A stretch of DNA of 64,000 nt. It comes from JBBRYK01 sp038237665 (GTDB taxonomy: Bacteria; Actinomycetota; Thermoleophilia; Gaiellales; Gaiellaceae). The stretch covers positions 1-64,000 of the forward strand of contig JBBRYK010000006.1 of NCBI GenBank assembly GCA_038237665.1, in the 5' to 3' direction. How positions within the stretch are numbered: position 1 is the first letter of the stretch; each line of letters begins with the position of its first letter. The translations under genes were made by a program, and so were the position numbers. Positions 16,532 through 24,764 of the stretch are shown here, piece by piece. The notes beneath the pieces are model-generated. The model was not told the origin of the DNA. It did not search any database and saw nothing but the letters and a program-made list of their open reading frames with translations.

Positions 16532-18004
16532 TCAGAACGGGAACGGGTGTGGTTTGCTCGTGACGGTGATCCAGCGGAGCTCTGTGAATTCGTCGACGAG
16601 AGCGGTGCCGCCGAAGCGTCCGAAGCCGCTGTCCTTGACGCCGCCGAACGGCATCTGCGGCTCGTCGCCGACGGGTTGGTCGTTGACGTGGACGATGCCC
16701 GCGTCGATCCGCTGCGCAAGGGCGAGACCCCGGTCGGTGTCGGTCGTAATGATCCCCGACGAGAGGCCGTAGGTGGTCGCGTTCGCCCGCTCGACCGCCT
16801 CGTCGGCGCTGTCCACGATCTCGACCGCCGCCACCGGTCCAAACGTCTCGTGCTTTGCGAAGTCCGAGTCTTCCGGAACGTCGGTCAAAAGCGTCGCCTG
16901 GTACGCGGGCCCCGTGACCCCGCCTCCTGCCAGCACCTTCGCGCCCTTCTGCACTGCGTCGTCGACGCGGCTGCGAACGAGATCGAGTGCGCTCTCGTTG
17001 ATCAGCGGTCCGATCACCGTGTCGCGCTCGCTCGGATCGCCGACCTTGAGACCCTTCGTCTTGGCCGCGAGCTTCTCGACGAACTCGTCGGCGATCGGCC
17101 GTTCGACGATGATCTTCCGCGCCGACATGCAGATCTGGCCCTGGTGCATGAAGGCCCCAAACGCACTGGCATTGACCGCGTACTCGACGTCGGCGTCGGC
17201 GAGCACGATCAGCGGGTTGTAGCCGCCGAGCTCGAGCACGACCCGCTTCAGCTGCTTGCCTGCGGCCTCGGCGAGCTTCCGGCCAGTGGCGGTGGAGCCC
17301 GTGAAGTTGATGCGCCGCACGGCGGGGTTCTCGACCAGCTCGTCGCCGATTTCGCCAGCCTCGCCGGGTGCATGCGTGACGATGTTCAGTACGCCCGGCG
17401 GCAGCCCCGCCTCCGTGAAGATCTCCCCCCAGAGCAGGCCGCCCGCGTACGGCGACAGCTCCGACGGCTTGAGCACGACCGTGTTGCCGAGCGCGATCGG
17501 GCCGGCGATCGACCGCGCGGAGAGGATGAGCGCGGCGTTCCAGGGCGCGATTGCCCCGACGACGCCGACTGGCCGCCGCAGGCCCATCGCGAACTGGCCG
17601 TGGTCGGAGGGGATCACCTCGCCGATCGGCGCATAGGCCAGCGCCGCCGCCTGCCGGAAGAGCCCGGGCACGAAGTGGAGCTGGAACATCGAGAAGCCGA
17701 AGGCGGACCCGGTCTCGCGGATCAGCCAGCCGGCGACGTCCTCGAGCCGGCCCTCGAGAATATCTGCCGCCTTCAGGAAGATCCTCTGCTTCTCGGCCGG
17801 GGGGGTCTGCGACCACGCCGGGAACGCGGCGCTCGCCGCGTCGACCGCTCGGCGAGCGTCTTCGCGGGTGCCTGCGGCGACACGCCCGACAACCTCGCCC
17901 GTGTACGGGTTGTAGTCGTCGAAGGTTGCGCCTCCGTCGGAGTCGACCCACTCGCCGCCGATGAAATGGCGGAAGTCCCGGGTCGCGGTCTCGGTCACGG
18001 TCAT
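16532..18004 (-). CDS. Aldehyde dehydrogenase (aromatic-aldehyde type likely)
   Basis: A 490-aa NAD(P)-dependent ALDH, full length. PVGVVGAIAPWNAALILSARS and KPSELSP form the cofactor site, INFTGSTATGRKLAE follows, the general base is in LELGGYNP, and the nucleophile Cys in HQGQICMSARK. It starts at ATG 18004 with GGAG upstream, not at the open-frame start 18142. Next to the alcohol dehydrogenase it would oxidise an aldehyde, for instance 4-hydroxybenzaldehyde to 4-hydroxybenzoate for pobA. Benzaldehyde or vanillin dehydrogenase are the nearest named possibilities. Confidence 0.9.
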   Translation of the reverse strand: MTVTETATRDFRHFIGGEWVDSDGGATFDDYNPYTGEVVGRVAAGTREDARRAVDAASAAFPAWSQTPPAEKQRIFLKAADILEGRLEDVAGWLIRETGSAFGFSMFQLHFVPGLFRQAAALAYAPIGEVIPSDHGQFAMGLRRPVGVVGAIAPWNAALILSARSIAGPIALGNTVVLKPSELSPYAGGLLWGEIFTEAGLPPGVLNIVTHAPGEAGEIGDELVENPAVRRINFTGSTATGRKLAEAAGKQLKRVVLELGGYNPLIVLADADVEYAVNASAFGAFMHQGQICMSARKIIVERPIADEFVEKLAAKTKGLKVGDPSERDTVIGPLINESALDLVRSRVDDAVQKGAKVLAGGGVTGPAYQATLLTDVPEDSDFAKHETFGPVAAVEIVDSADEAVERANATTYGLSSGIITTDTDRGLALAQRIDAGIVHVNDQPVGDEPQMPFGGVKDSGFGRFGGTALVDEFTELRWITVTSKPHPFPF

Positions 18005-18018
18005 CTCGTCTCCTCTCC

Positions 18019-19122
18019 TTACTGCATCCTCAGGACTGGCTTGATCACGCGGCCGTTCTCTGCGTCGTGTGCGGCCTCCTCGATCCGGTCGAAGTCGTAG
18101 AAGGTCATCATCCGCTCGACCGGGAAGCGGCCCTGCTCCCACAGGTGGACGAGCCGGGGCAGGAACTGGTCGGGAATGCTGTCGCCCTCCACGATTCCGC
18201 GAATCGTCCGGCCGCCGACGAGGATCGTGTTCATGTCGAGCGACACCTCGGTGCCGAACGCGGGCGCCCCGATCAGCCCGCAGACGCCGGTCGGCGCCGT
18301 GCAGTCCAACGCCTGCCGAAAGACCTGCGGCGACGCCGTCGCCTCGATCGAGAAATCGACCCCTGCGCCCGTGATGGCACGGATCGTCTCGACCGCATCC
18401 TGCTCGCCCGCATTGACCACGTGCGTCGCGCCCAGCTCGCGCGCGAGCTCGAGCCGCGCCGGGTTGAGATCGATCCCGATGATCGTCGTGCAGCCGGCGA
18501 TGACGCCGCCGAGCACCGCCGCGAGCCCGACTGCCCCGGTGCCAAAGACGGCGAGCGAGCTACCGGCGGGAGCACGAAGCGTGTTCAGCACCCCGCCCGC
18601 TCCCGTCTGGAGGCCGCAGCCGAACGGCGCCGCGACCTCAAGCGGGATCTCACTGTCGAGCCTGACGACGTTCCGCTCGTTCGCGACCGAGTGGGTGGCA
18701 AAGCTCGACTGCCCGAAGAAGTGAGCGTGAATGGGCGCGCCGTCACGAGAGAGCGCGCTCGAGCCGTCGGCGGGGCGAGACGAGCCGAAGTTGTGCTCGA
18801 AGAAGCTGTGGCAGTACGAGGGACGGCCGCTGCTGCACGTCGAGCAGGTGCCGCAGGAATGGAAGCTCATGCCGACGCGGTCGCCGGGCGCCACCCGCGT
18901 TACTCCCGCGCCCACCTGCTCAACGACGCCGGCGCCTTCGTGGCCGAGCACCGCCGGCAGCGGTACCGGGTACCACTGGTCACGGCAGATCAGGTCGGTG
19001 TGGCAGATCCCGGCCGCCGCCACCTTGACGAGCACCTCGTCCGCCCGCAGCTCGCCCAGGTCGAGCTCCTGCAGCTCGAAGGGCGCGCCCTTGCTCTCGG
19101 TCACGGCGGCGGTGATGCGCAT
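18019..19122 (-). CDS. Zinc-dependent alcohol dehydrogenase (class III/aryl-alcohol type)
   Basis: A 367-aa MDR dehydrogenase. Catalytic zinc site in AAGICHTDL and LGHEGAGVVEQVG; structural zinc cysteines in SFHSCGTCSTCSSGRPSYC; NAD fold VFGTGAVGLAAVLG with IGIDLNPARLELA, where the Asp after the second strand suggests NAD. It shares a TGATG junction with livM upstream and lies 14 bases before the ALDH. The pair would turn an aryl alcohol such as 4-hydroxybenzyl alcohol into the acid. Confidence 0.9.
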   Translation of the reverse strand: MRITAAVTESKGAPFELQELDLGELRADEVLVKVAAAGICHTDLICRDQWYPVPLPAVLGHEGAGVVEQVGAGVTRVAPGDRVGMSFHSCGTCSTCSSGRPSYCHSFFEHNFGSSRPADGSSALSRDGAPIHAHFFGQSSFATHSVANERNVVRLDSEIPLEVAAPFGCGLQTGAGGVLNTLRAPAGSSLAVFGTGAVGLAAVLGGVIAGCTTIIGIDLNPARLELARELGATHVVNAGEQDAVETIRAITGAGVDFSIEATASPQVFRQALDCTAPTGVCGLIGAPAFGTEVSLDMNTILVGGRTIRGIVEGDSIPDQFLPRLVHLWEQGRFPVERMMTFYDFDRIEEAAHDAENGRVIKPVLRMQ

Positions 19123-20165
19123 CAGGCCTCTCGCTCCTTCGCCGGCTGTAACCCGCGCAGCCGATAGCCGACCGGAAGCAGCTGTAGGCCGAAGCGCTCC
19201 TCGACCGTCCCCCAGATCCCGCGCGGCAAGAACATCGCGAACAGGACGGCGGCCGAGCCGAGGCCGACCAGGTACCAGACGCCCTGGTCGCCGAACTGAT
19301 CCTGGATGATGAAGAAGATCAGCGCGCCGATGATCGGGCCCTCGAACGTGCCTAGCCCACCCACGAGGGCCATGAAGATCATGTAGGCCGTCCACTGGAC
19401 GTTGAAGTAGGAGTTCGGCTGGAAGGTGATGTTCGTCGCGAGCCAGAGTGCCCCGGCCGCACCGCAGCCGACCGCGGCGAGCACGAAGATGATCCACTTG
19501 CCGCCGAGCACCCGAACGCCCACCGACGCGGCGGCCTCCTCGTCGTCGCGGATCGCCTGCAGGGAGGCGCCGATGCGGCTGCGGAGCAGGACGAAGACAA
19601 GCCCGAGCAGGACCACCATCGCCCCGAGCGTCATCCAGTAGTTGTAGCTGCGTCGATCGTCCACGGAGAAGCCGTTGAGGGCGACGAGGGACGTGCCGGT
19701 GACGCCCCCGACGGAGCCGTCGAGGTTGACGAGCAGGTGGAAGACCTCGGCCACGACCCACATGCCGATCGCGAACACGCCGCCGTGGAGGCGCAGGGTG
19801 AAGAGCGACGTCGGGATCGCGACCGCGCCGGCGATCAGCGCGGCCAGAAGGAGCGCGAGGTACACGGTCACGCCCCAGTTCGACAGCTGGATCGTCGCGT
19901 AGGCACCGATGCCGAAGAACGCCTGCTGGCCGACCGAGACGAGGCCTGCGTACCCCGCGAGCGCGTTCCACATCGCCGCCAGGATCACGTAGACGAACAG
20001 GGTCGTCAGCTTGTCGATCGCGTTCGCGCCGAGCGCCAACGGGACGAACGAGAGCGCTGCGACGAGCGCGAGCAGCGCGGTCACTGAGCCGACCGAGAGG
20101 CCGGTCCAGCGCTGGATCGTCAGCTCACGCCGAGCGGCCACGGCGACGTCCGAGGCGGCGTTCAT
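19122..20165 (-). CDS. Branched-chain-amino-acid-type ABC permease, LivM
   Basis: A 347-aa membrane protein with about 9-10 hydrophobic helices. The N-terminal LTTLFVYVILAAMWNALAGYAGLVSVGQQAFFG and the later GGLGTFEGPIIGALIF are LivM hallmarks, and RDDEEAAASVGV is the cytoplasmic coupling loop. It pairs with the LivH-type gene (ATGA overlap) in the inner membrane. In an aromatic operon such transporters commonly take aromatic acids rather than leucine. Confidence 0.92.
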   Translation of the reverse strand: MNAASDVAVAARRELTIQRWTGLSVGSVTALLALVAALSFVPLALGANAIDKLTTLFVYVILAAMWNALAGYAGLVSVGQQAFFGIGAYATIQLSNWGVTVYLALLLAALIAGAVAIPTSLFTLRLHGGVFAIGMWVVAEVFHLLVNLDGSVGGVTGTSLVALNGFSVDDRRSYNYWMTLGAMVVLLGLVFVLLRSRIGASLQAIRDDEEAAASVGVRVLGGKWIIFVLAAVGCGAAGALWLATNITFQPNSYFNVQWTAYMIFMALVGGLGTFEGPIIGALIFFIIQDQFGDQGVWYLVGLGSAAVLFAMFLPRGIWGTVEERFGLQLLPVGYRLRGLQPAKEREA

Positions 20166-21064
20166 ACGCGTTGTGCGAGGACGACGCGGAAGCCGCCCCG
20201 GCTCGAGACCTCGGTCAGGACCAGCCGGGCGGCAAGGATGGCGAGGAAGACGATGTGGCCGGCGATGATCTGCCACTGCGGGTTGAGCTGGGCACCGACG
20301 TTCTGCGCGACCCCGAGGATGATCCCGCCGGCGAGCGTCCCCCACAACGACCCGAGACCGCCGATGACGACGGCTTCGAAGGCGAAGATCAGCTGCGGCG
20401 GCCCGCTGTACGGGTCGAACGACGAACGCATGGCGAGAAAGACCCCGGCCAGCCCTGCCGTGGCGACGGCGATGCCGGCGGCGACCGCGTAGACGGACTT
20501 CGAGTTGATGCCGACGAGCTCCGCCGTGTCCGCGTCCTCCGCCGTAGCCCGCAGAGCGCGGCCGATCGGCGTCAGCCGCAGGAGCAGGTGGAGGCCGCCC
20601 AGCACCGTGACGGCGACGCCGAAGATGATCACGCTCAGGTGGCTGATGTAGATCTGGTCGGTGATCGTCCAGCTACTGAAGGCGAGATCGCCGATCTGGG
20701 GTCCGAGCGAGCGGGTGTCGGCCCCGTATTCCTCGAAGAGGACGTTCTGGACCACGATCGCGAGCCCGAACGTGGTGAGGAGCGGGACGAGCACGCCCGC
20801 GCGGAGGCTGCGCTCGAGCATCGTCCGCTGCAGCAGCCACCCGAGAACGGCCAGTGCAGGCAGCACGACAGCGAGCGAGACAAACGGGTCGAGCCCCGCG
20901 TGGTCGGCCAGCAGGAGGGTCAGGAACGCGCCGAGGATCGCGAGGTCGCCGTGGGCGAGGTTGATGATCCGCATGACGCCGAACATCAGCGAGAGGCCGC
21001 TGGCGATCAGCGCGTAGTACCCGCCGAGGAGAACCCCCTGGATGATCTGGTTGAGCCAGATCAC
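20162..21064 (-). CDS. Branched-chain-amino-acid-type ABC permease, LivH
   Basis: A 300-aa permease beginning WLNQIIQGVLLGGYYALIASGLSLMFGVMRIINLAHGDL, the LivH signature, with RATAEDADTAELVGI as coupling loop and VVIGGLGSLWGTLAGG near the end. The start is GTG 21064 (GTGA overlap with the ATPase upstream); the open frame to 21448 beyond it is a shadow. Confidence 0.92.
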   Translation of the reverse strand: MIWLNQIIQGVLLGGYYALIASGLSLMFGVMRIINLAHGDLAILGAFLTLLLADHAGLDPFVSLAVVLPALAVLGWLLQRTMLERSLRAGVLVPLLTTFGLAIVVQNVLFEEYGADTRSLGPQIGDLAFSSWTITDQIYISHLSVIIFGVAVTVLGGLHLLLRLTPIGRALRATAEDADTAELVGINSKSVYAVAAGIAVATAGLAGVFLAMRSSFDPYSGPPQLIFAFEAVVIGGLGSLWGTLAGGIILGVAQNVGAQLNPQWQIIAGHIVFLAILAARLVLTEVSSRGGFRVVLAQRV

Positions 21065-21777
21065 GCGGCCGCGCCCCGCCGGAGGCCGAAATACGCATCG
21101 ACGATCTGGTCCCGGGAGACCGCTGCCGCGTCCCGCTCGAGCACGATCCGGCCCTCGAGCATGCAGGCGACGCGCGTCGCGGTGCCGAGCGCTCGCGCCA
21201 CATCCTGCTCCACGAGCACGACCGTGGTGCCCTGCCTGCCGACCGACGCGATCGTCTCGTAGAGCGCCTGCACGACAACGGGAGCGAGCCCCAGCGACAC
21301 CTCGTCGAGCAGCAGCAGGCGCGGATTGGCCATCAGCGCCCGCCCGATCGCACACATCTGCTGCTCCCCGCCGGAGATGACGCGGGCGCGGCGCCTTGTC
21401 AGCTCGCGCAACGCCGGAAAGAGCCCGTAGACGGCGTCGAGGTTCCATGGCCCCTTGCGCCCGCTGCGACCCCCGACGAGGAGGTTCTCCTCGACGGTCA
21501 GGCCCGGGAACAGCCTCCGTCCTTCGGGGACGAGCGAGATGCCGAGCCGCACGCGGCGGTAGGCCGGGGCGGTAGTGACGTCGGCGCCGTCCAGCAGTAC
21601 CCGTCCGGCCGCCGGGCGGTGAGCACCCGCGATCGCGCGGAGCAGCGTCGTCTTCCCGGCTCCGTTCGCGCCGACGAGGGCGAGCGTCTCACCCTCCTGC
21701 AGCTCGAGGTCGACGGCCCGCACTGCCTGCAGCAAGCCGTGGCGGACGTCGAGGCGCTCGACCTTGAGGAGACTCAC
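21061..21777 (-). CDS. ABC transporter ATPase, LivF
   Basis: A 238-aa ATPase with Walker A GANGAGKTT, Q-loop region LVPEGRRLFPGLTVEENL, signature ISGGEQQM, Walker B LLLLDEVSLGLAP and the LVEQD switch region. The NGAGKTT and PEGRRLFP blocks are LivF-type. GTG start 21777 overlaps the LivG stop as GTGA. With LivG it powers uptake through LivHM. Confidence 0.93.
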   Translation of the reverse strand: MSLLKVERLDVRHGLLQAVRAVDLELQEGETLALVGANGAGKTTLLRAIAGAHRPAAGRVLLDGADVTTAPAYRRVRLGISLVPEGRRLFPGLTVEENLLVGGRSGRKGPWNLDAVYGLFPALRELTRRRARVISGGEQQMCAIGRALMANPRLLLLDEVSLGLAPVVVQALYETIASVGRQGTTVVLVEQDVARALGTATRVACMLEGRIVLERDAAAVSRDQIVDAYFGLRRGAAA

Positions 21778-22511
21778 GCCGCACTCCCGAGATAGGCGTC
21801 GATGACGGCTGCGTCGGCCATGACCTCCTCGGGCGCGCCGTCGGCGATCACCCGGCCCGCGTCCATGCAGACGAGACGTTCCACGACCTGCACGAGCACG
21901 TGCACGATGTGCTCGATCCAGACGATCGCGATCCCGCGGTCGTGGAGGCTGCGGATCGTCTCGACCAGCTGGCTCGCCTCCGCGTCGGTGAGGCCGCCGC
22001 CGATCTCGTCCAGGAGCAGGACGACGGGATCCGTGACGACGGCGCGCGCCAGCTCCAGGCGCTTGCGATCGAGCAGCCCGAGGGTCTCCGCCCGCCGGTT
22101 CGCCACCTGGAGCATCCCGGAGAGCTCGAGGGACTCGATGCACCGCGTGTAGCCCGCTCGTCCGTGATGCCCACCGCCGGCCGAGGCGGCGACGAAGACG
22201 TTCTCGAACACGGTCATCCCGCCGAAAGGCCGCGGCACCTGATGGGCCCGCGCGATCCCGCGGCGGCAGCGGGCTGCGGCGCGGAGCGGCGTCACGTCGG
22301 CGCCGCGAAACGTGACCTTTCCTTCCGAGGCCGGCAGCGCCCCCGAGAGGACGTTGAGCAGCGTCGTCTTGCCGGCCCCGTTGGGGCCGACGATCCCGAT
22401 CGCCTCACCTTCAAGGACTGTGAAGTCGACCTTCTGGAGGACGACCAGCGCGCCGAAGCGCTTGCGGAGCCCGACCGCGGCGAGCATCGAGGTGCCGTCG
22501 GCCGGGCTCAC
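21774..22511 (-). CDS. ABC transporter ATPase, LivG
   Basis: A 245-aa ATPase: Walker A GPNGAGKTT, Q-loop ARAHQVPRPFGGMTVFENV, signature region LGLLDRKRLELARA (the LivG variant in place of LSGGQ), Walker B VLLLDEIGGGLTDAE and WIEHIVH. GTG start at 22511, 10 bases after the substrate-binding protein gene. Confidence 0.93.
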   Translation of the reverse strand: MSPADGTSMLAAVGLRKRFGALVVLQKVDFTVLEGEAIGIVGPNGAGKTTLLNVLSGALPASEGKVTFRGADVTPLRAAARCRRGIARAHQVPRPFGGMTVFENVFVAASAGGGHHGRAGYTRCIESLELSGMLQVANRRAETLGLLDRKRLELARAVVTDPVVLLLDEIGGGLTDAEASQLVETIRSLHDRGIAIVWIEHIVHVLVQVVERLVCMDAGRVIADGAPEEVMADAAVIDAYLGSAA

Positions 22512-22521
22512 GCAGCGCAGG

Positions 22522-23859
22522 TCAGGAGTTGTACGGCTTGAGCTTCGCCTGGATCGGCACGCGCTTGTCGTCCGCGTGTTCCGTGATCGGGAGGTCGAGC
22601 TTGAACTTGCCCGACTTCGCCTTCACCCACTGGTCGCCGATGATCGGTGTGTTGACCACGTTCGGAATCGGGAACTTGCCCCAGTTGAGCTGTCCGAGAG
22701 GCGTCGCGACGTTCAGCTTGCGCATCGCGTTGGACACCGCGGTCTTGTTCTTGGGGTTCCCGGCCTTCTGGAGCGCGGCGACCGCGACGTCGAACAGCGC
22801 TGCGCTGGAGCCGAGGTTCTGGTTCCACTGCCGCCCCGTCGTCTTCGTGTAGCCGTCGGCGAGCGCCTTCGCGGAGAGGCCGGTGAGGTTCCACTTGTAT
22901 GGGAACACCGGGTGCCAGTACGCGGCCGACGCGAGGTTGTACCCAATCGAGCCGAGCGCCTCCACCTGCGACGGGAAAAGTCCCGTCTTGGCGATCTGTG
23001 CGATCTTCACCATCCGGGTATAGCCCTGCTGCGCGGCCTGGCGCCAGAAGGTGGCGAAGTCGGGGGGGATCGGGAACGTGTTGAAGATCTCACAGTTCTC
23101 CGCCTTGAACTTCGCGATCTGCGCGGAGTAGTCGGTCGTACCGTCCTCGTATGCGCCCGGATCGACGATCGTGTAGCCGGCCTTCTTGAGCAGCGGCCCG
23201 AGCGCGGCGCGGATGGCGTTGCCGTCGGCGTCGTTCGGCCACATCACGCCGACCTTCTTGTTGGTGGAGATCGCCTTCCACTGCGAGATGTAGGCGTTGG
23301 CGAAGTCCTGCACGCCGAACGAGAAGTGGAAGGTCGACTTGAAGCCCTTCTTCGGGTCGCCCTTGCGGCCGAAGAACCACGCCTCCCACGGCTGCACCGT
23401 GGAGACGCAGGGCACGCCGGCCGCCTCGGCCGCGTCGGCGACCGGGTTGTTCGTCTCCGGCGTCGACGTCGAGAGGATCAGGTCGACCTTGTTCTTGTTG
23501 ATCAGCTCGCGAGCGAGCTGGCCGGCACGGACAGGGTCTGAGGTGGTGTCCTTGTCGATGATCTGAACGGCGTACTTCTTGCCGTGGATCGTCAGGCCGC
23601 CGGCGAGCTTCTTCCGGGCGAGGCCGAGGATGTACGGATCCGGCTCGCCGAAGCCGCCGAGCGGGCCGGTGCGCGGGCTGATGAACCCGATCTTCAGCGT
23701 GCTGGCCGCATCAGCTTGCTCCGTGACCCGGATGCTCCCCAACGCGCGTCCCGCGAACGCCCCCGAGAGAGCAAGGCCCGCAAGGCCGGCGCCACCCCGC
23801 TTCACCAGCTCTCGACGCGAGACCGCTGTCTCGAGAATGCCCTCGTGCTCGTCCGACAT
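22522..23859 (-). CDS. ABC transporter substrate-binding protein (LivJ-like, Tat-exported)
   Basis: A 445-aa periplasmic-type binding protein, first gene of the operon. The N-terminus has the twin-arginine motif SRRELVKRGG and a hydrophobic stretch ending ALG, so it is folded before export. The mature part starts LKIGFISPRTGPLGGFGEPDP and has two lobes; it lacks the usual lipobox. The ligand is unknown but probably an aromatic acid given the operon. The likely promoter lies at 23911-23940, next to the IclR site. Confidence 0.9.
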   Translation of the reverse strand: MSDEHEGILETAVSRRELVKRGGAGLAGLALSGAFAGRALGSIRVTEQADAASTLKIGFISPRTGPLGGFGEPDPYILGLARKKLAGGLTIHGKKYAVQIIDKDTTSDPVRAGQLARELINKNKVDLILSTSTPETNNPVADAAEAAGVPCVSTVQPWEAWFFGRKGDPKKGFKSTFHFSFGVQDFANAYISQWKAISTNKKVGVMWPNDADGNAIRAALGPLLKKAGYTIVDPGAYEDGTTDYSAQIAKFKAENCEIFNTFPIPPDFATFWRQAAQQGYTRMVKIAQIAKTGLFPSQVEALGSIGYNLASAAYWHPVFPYKWNLTGLSAKALADGYTKTTGRQWNQNLGSSAALFDVAVAALQKAGNPKNKTAVSNAMRKLNVATPLGQLNWGKFPIPNVVNTPIIGDQWVKAKSGKFKLDLPITEHADDKRVPIQAKLKPYNS

Positions 23860-23894
23860 GAATGCCCTCCCTCAAACCGTTTACGGAGCCGCGG

Positions 23895-23940
23895 AACCTA
23901 CGACGCGAAAAACCTACGACACGGAATGTCCACCCGTCAA
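23895..23940 (-). promoter_or_regulatory. Candidate promoter of the aromatic operon, with a 10-bp direct repeat
   Basis: On the minus strand TTGACG (23940-23935) is followed after 18 bases by TAGGTT (23916-23911), a plausible sigma-70 -35/-10 pair about 50 bases before the ATG at 23859. AACCTACGAC is repeated at 23895-23904 and 23911-23920, sixteen bases apart, and could be a second protein site. Read by eye only. Confidence 0.5.
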
Positions 23941-23945
23941 GACAC

Positions 23946-23964
23946 TGTTCTACTATGCGGAACA
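23946..23964. promoter_or_regulatory. Putative IclR operator overlapping the iclR start codon
   Basis: TGTTC-N9-GAACA is a perfect inverted repeat with 5-bp arms. It covers the ATG of the regulator (23955-23957) and sits 5 bases outside the -35 of the divergent operon. Binding there would block the regulator's own expression and place it where an activator of the operon could contact polymerase. Confidence 0.55.
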
Positions 23965-24764
23965 TCACGTCCTCGTCCGCGAACGGCCACTCGCAGTCGC
24001 TCGAGCGCGGCCTCGCCGTGCTCTCGGCTTTCCGCCCCGCACGTTCGCACCTCGGCGTCAGCGAGCTCGCCCGCGAGGTCGGCCTGACCCGCAGCACCGT
24101 CCATCGCTACGTGGCCACGTTGAGCGCGCTCGGGTATCTCGAGCAGGACGCCTCGACGCGGAAGTACCGGCTCGGCCCGCGCGTCCTCGACCTCGGTTTC
24201 TCCGCGATCAACTCGATGGAGCTGCGCGAGATCTCGGCGCCGCACCTGCGCGAGCTGAGCGACGAGACGGGCCATACCGTCAACATGGCCATTCTCGACG
24301 GCGTCGACATCGTCTATGTCGAACGCTGCCGAAGCTCGCGAGAGGGTCAGCAGAACATCGACCTCGATCTGCACGTCGGCTCTCGGCTGCCCGCGTACTG
24401 CACGTCCATGGGCAAGGTGCTGCTCGCGTTCCTTCCTGAAGACGAGCGCTCCCGGCGGCTGGATCGGATCGAGCTCACCCAGCGTGGTCCCAACACGATG
24501 ACCGACACGCGAACCCTGCGGGCCGAGCTCGAGCGCGTTCGGGATTCCGGCCTCGCAATCAACAACGAAGAGCTCGCCTACGGGCTGCGTTCGATCGCCA
24601 TGCCCGTCCGCGGCCGCGAGGGCGAGGTCACGGCGGCGATCAACCTCGCCGTCCACCGCTCGATGATGTCGATGAAGGATCTCGTGGGGCGGCTGAGCCC
24701 ACCCCTGCGGCGGGCCGCCGACATGATCTCCGCCCGCGCCGGGTATCGCCCGAACGGCGTCTAG
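23955..24764 (+). CDS. IclR-family transcriptional regulator of the aromatic operon
   Basis: A 269-aa regulator. Residues about 10-80 are the winged helix (SLERGLAVLSAF, VSELAREVGLTRSTVHRYVATLSALGYLEQD), and the remainder is the effector-binding GAF-like domain (LRELSDETGHTVNMAILDGVDIVYVER, YCTSMGKVLLAFLP, LAINNEELAYGLRSIAMPVR). I start at ATG 23955; the frame stays open to 23862 but those residues have no family similarity and would cover the promoter. PcaR, PobR and related IclR proteins control protocatechuate genes elsewhere, so this is the obvious controller of the divergent operon. Confidence 0.92.
   Translation: MRNITSSSANGHSQSLERGLAVLSAFRPARSHLGVSELAREVGLTRSTVHRYVATLSALGYLEQDASTRKYRLGPRVLDLGFSAINSMELREISAPHLRELSDETGHTVNMAILDGVDIVYVERCRSSREGQQNIDLDLHVGSRLPAYCTSMGKVLLAFLPEDERSRRLDRIELTQRGPNTMTDTRTLRAELERVRDSGLAINNEELAYGLRSIAMPVRGREGEVTAAINLAVHRSMMSMKDLVGRLSPPLRRAADMISARAGYRPNGV

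Noticed and set aside
15671..18100. 809-codon plus-strand open frame
   Set aside because: It lies antisense to CoA-transferase A and the aldehyde dehydrogenase and has no recognisable domain.
22000..22100. LivG lacking the ABC signature
   Set aside because: LGLLDRKRLELARA is a normal variant of the LivG subfamily.
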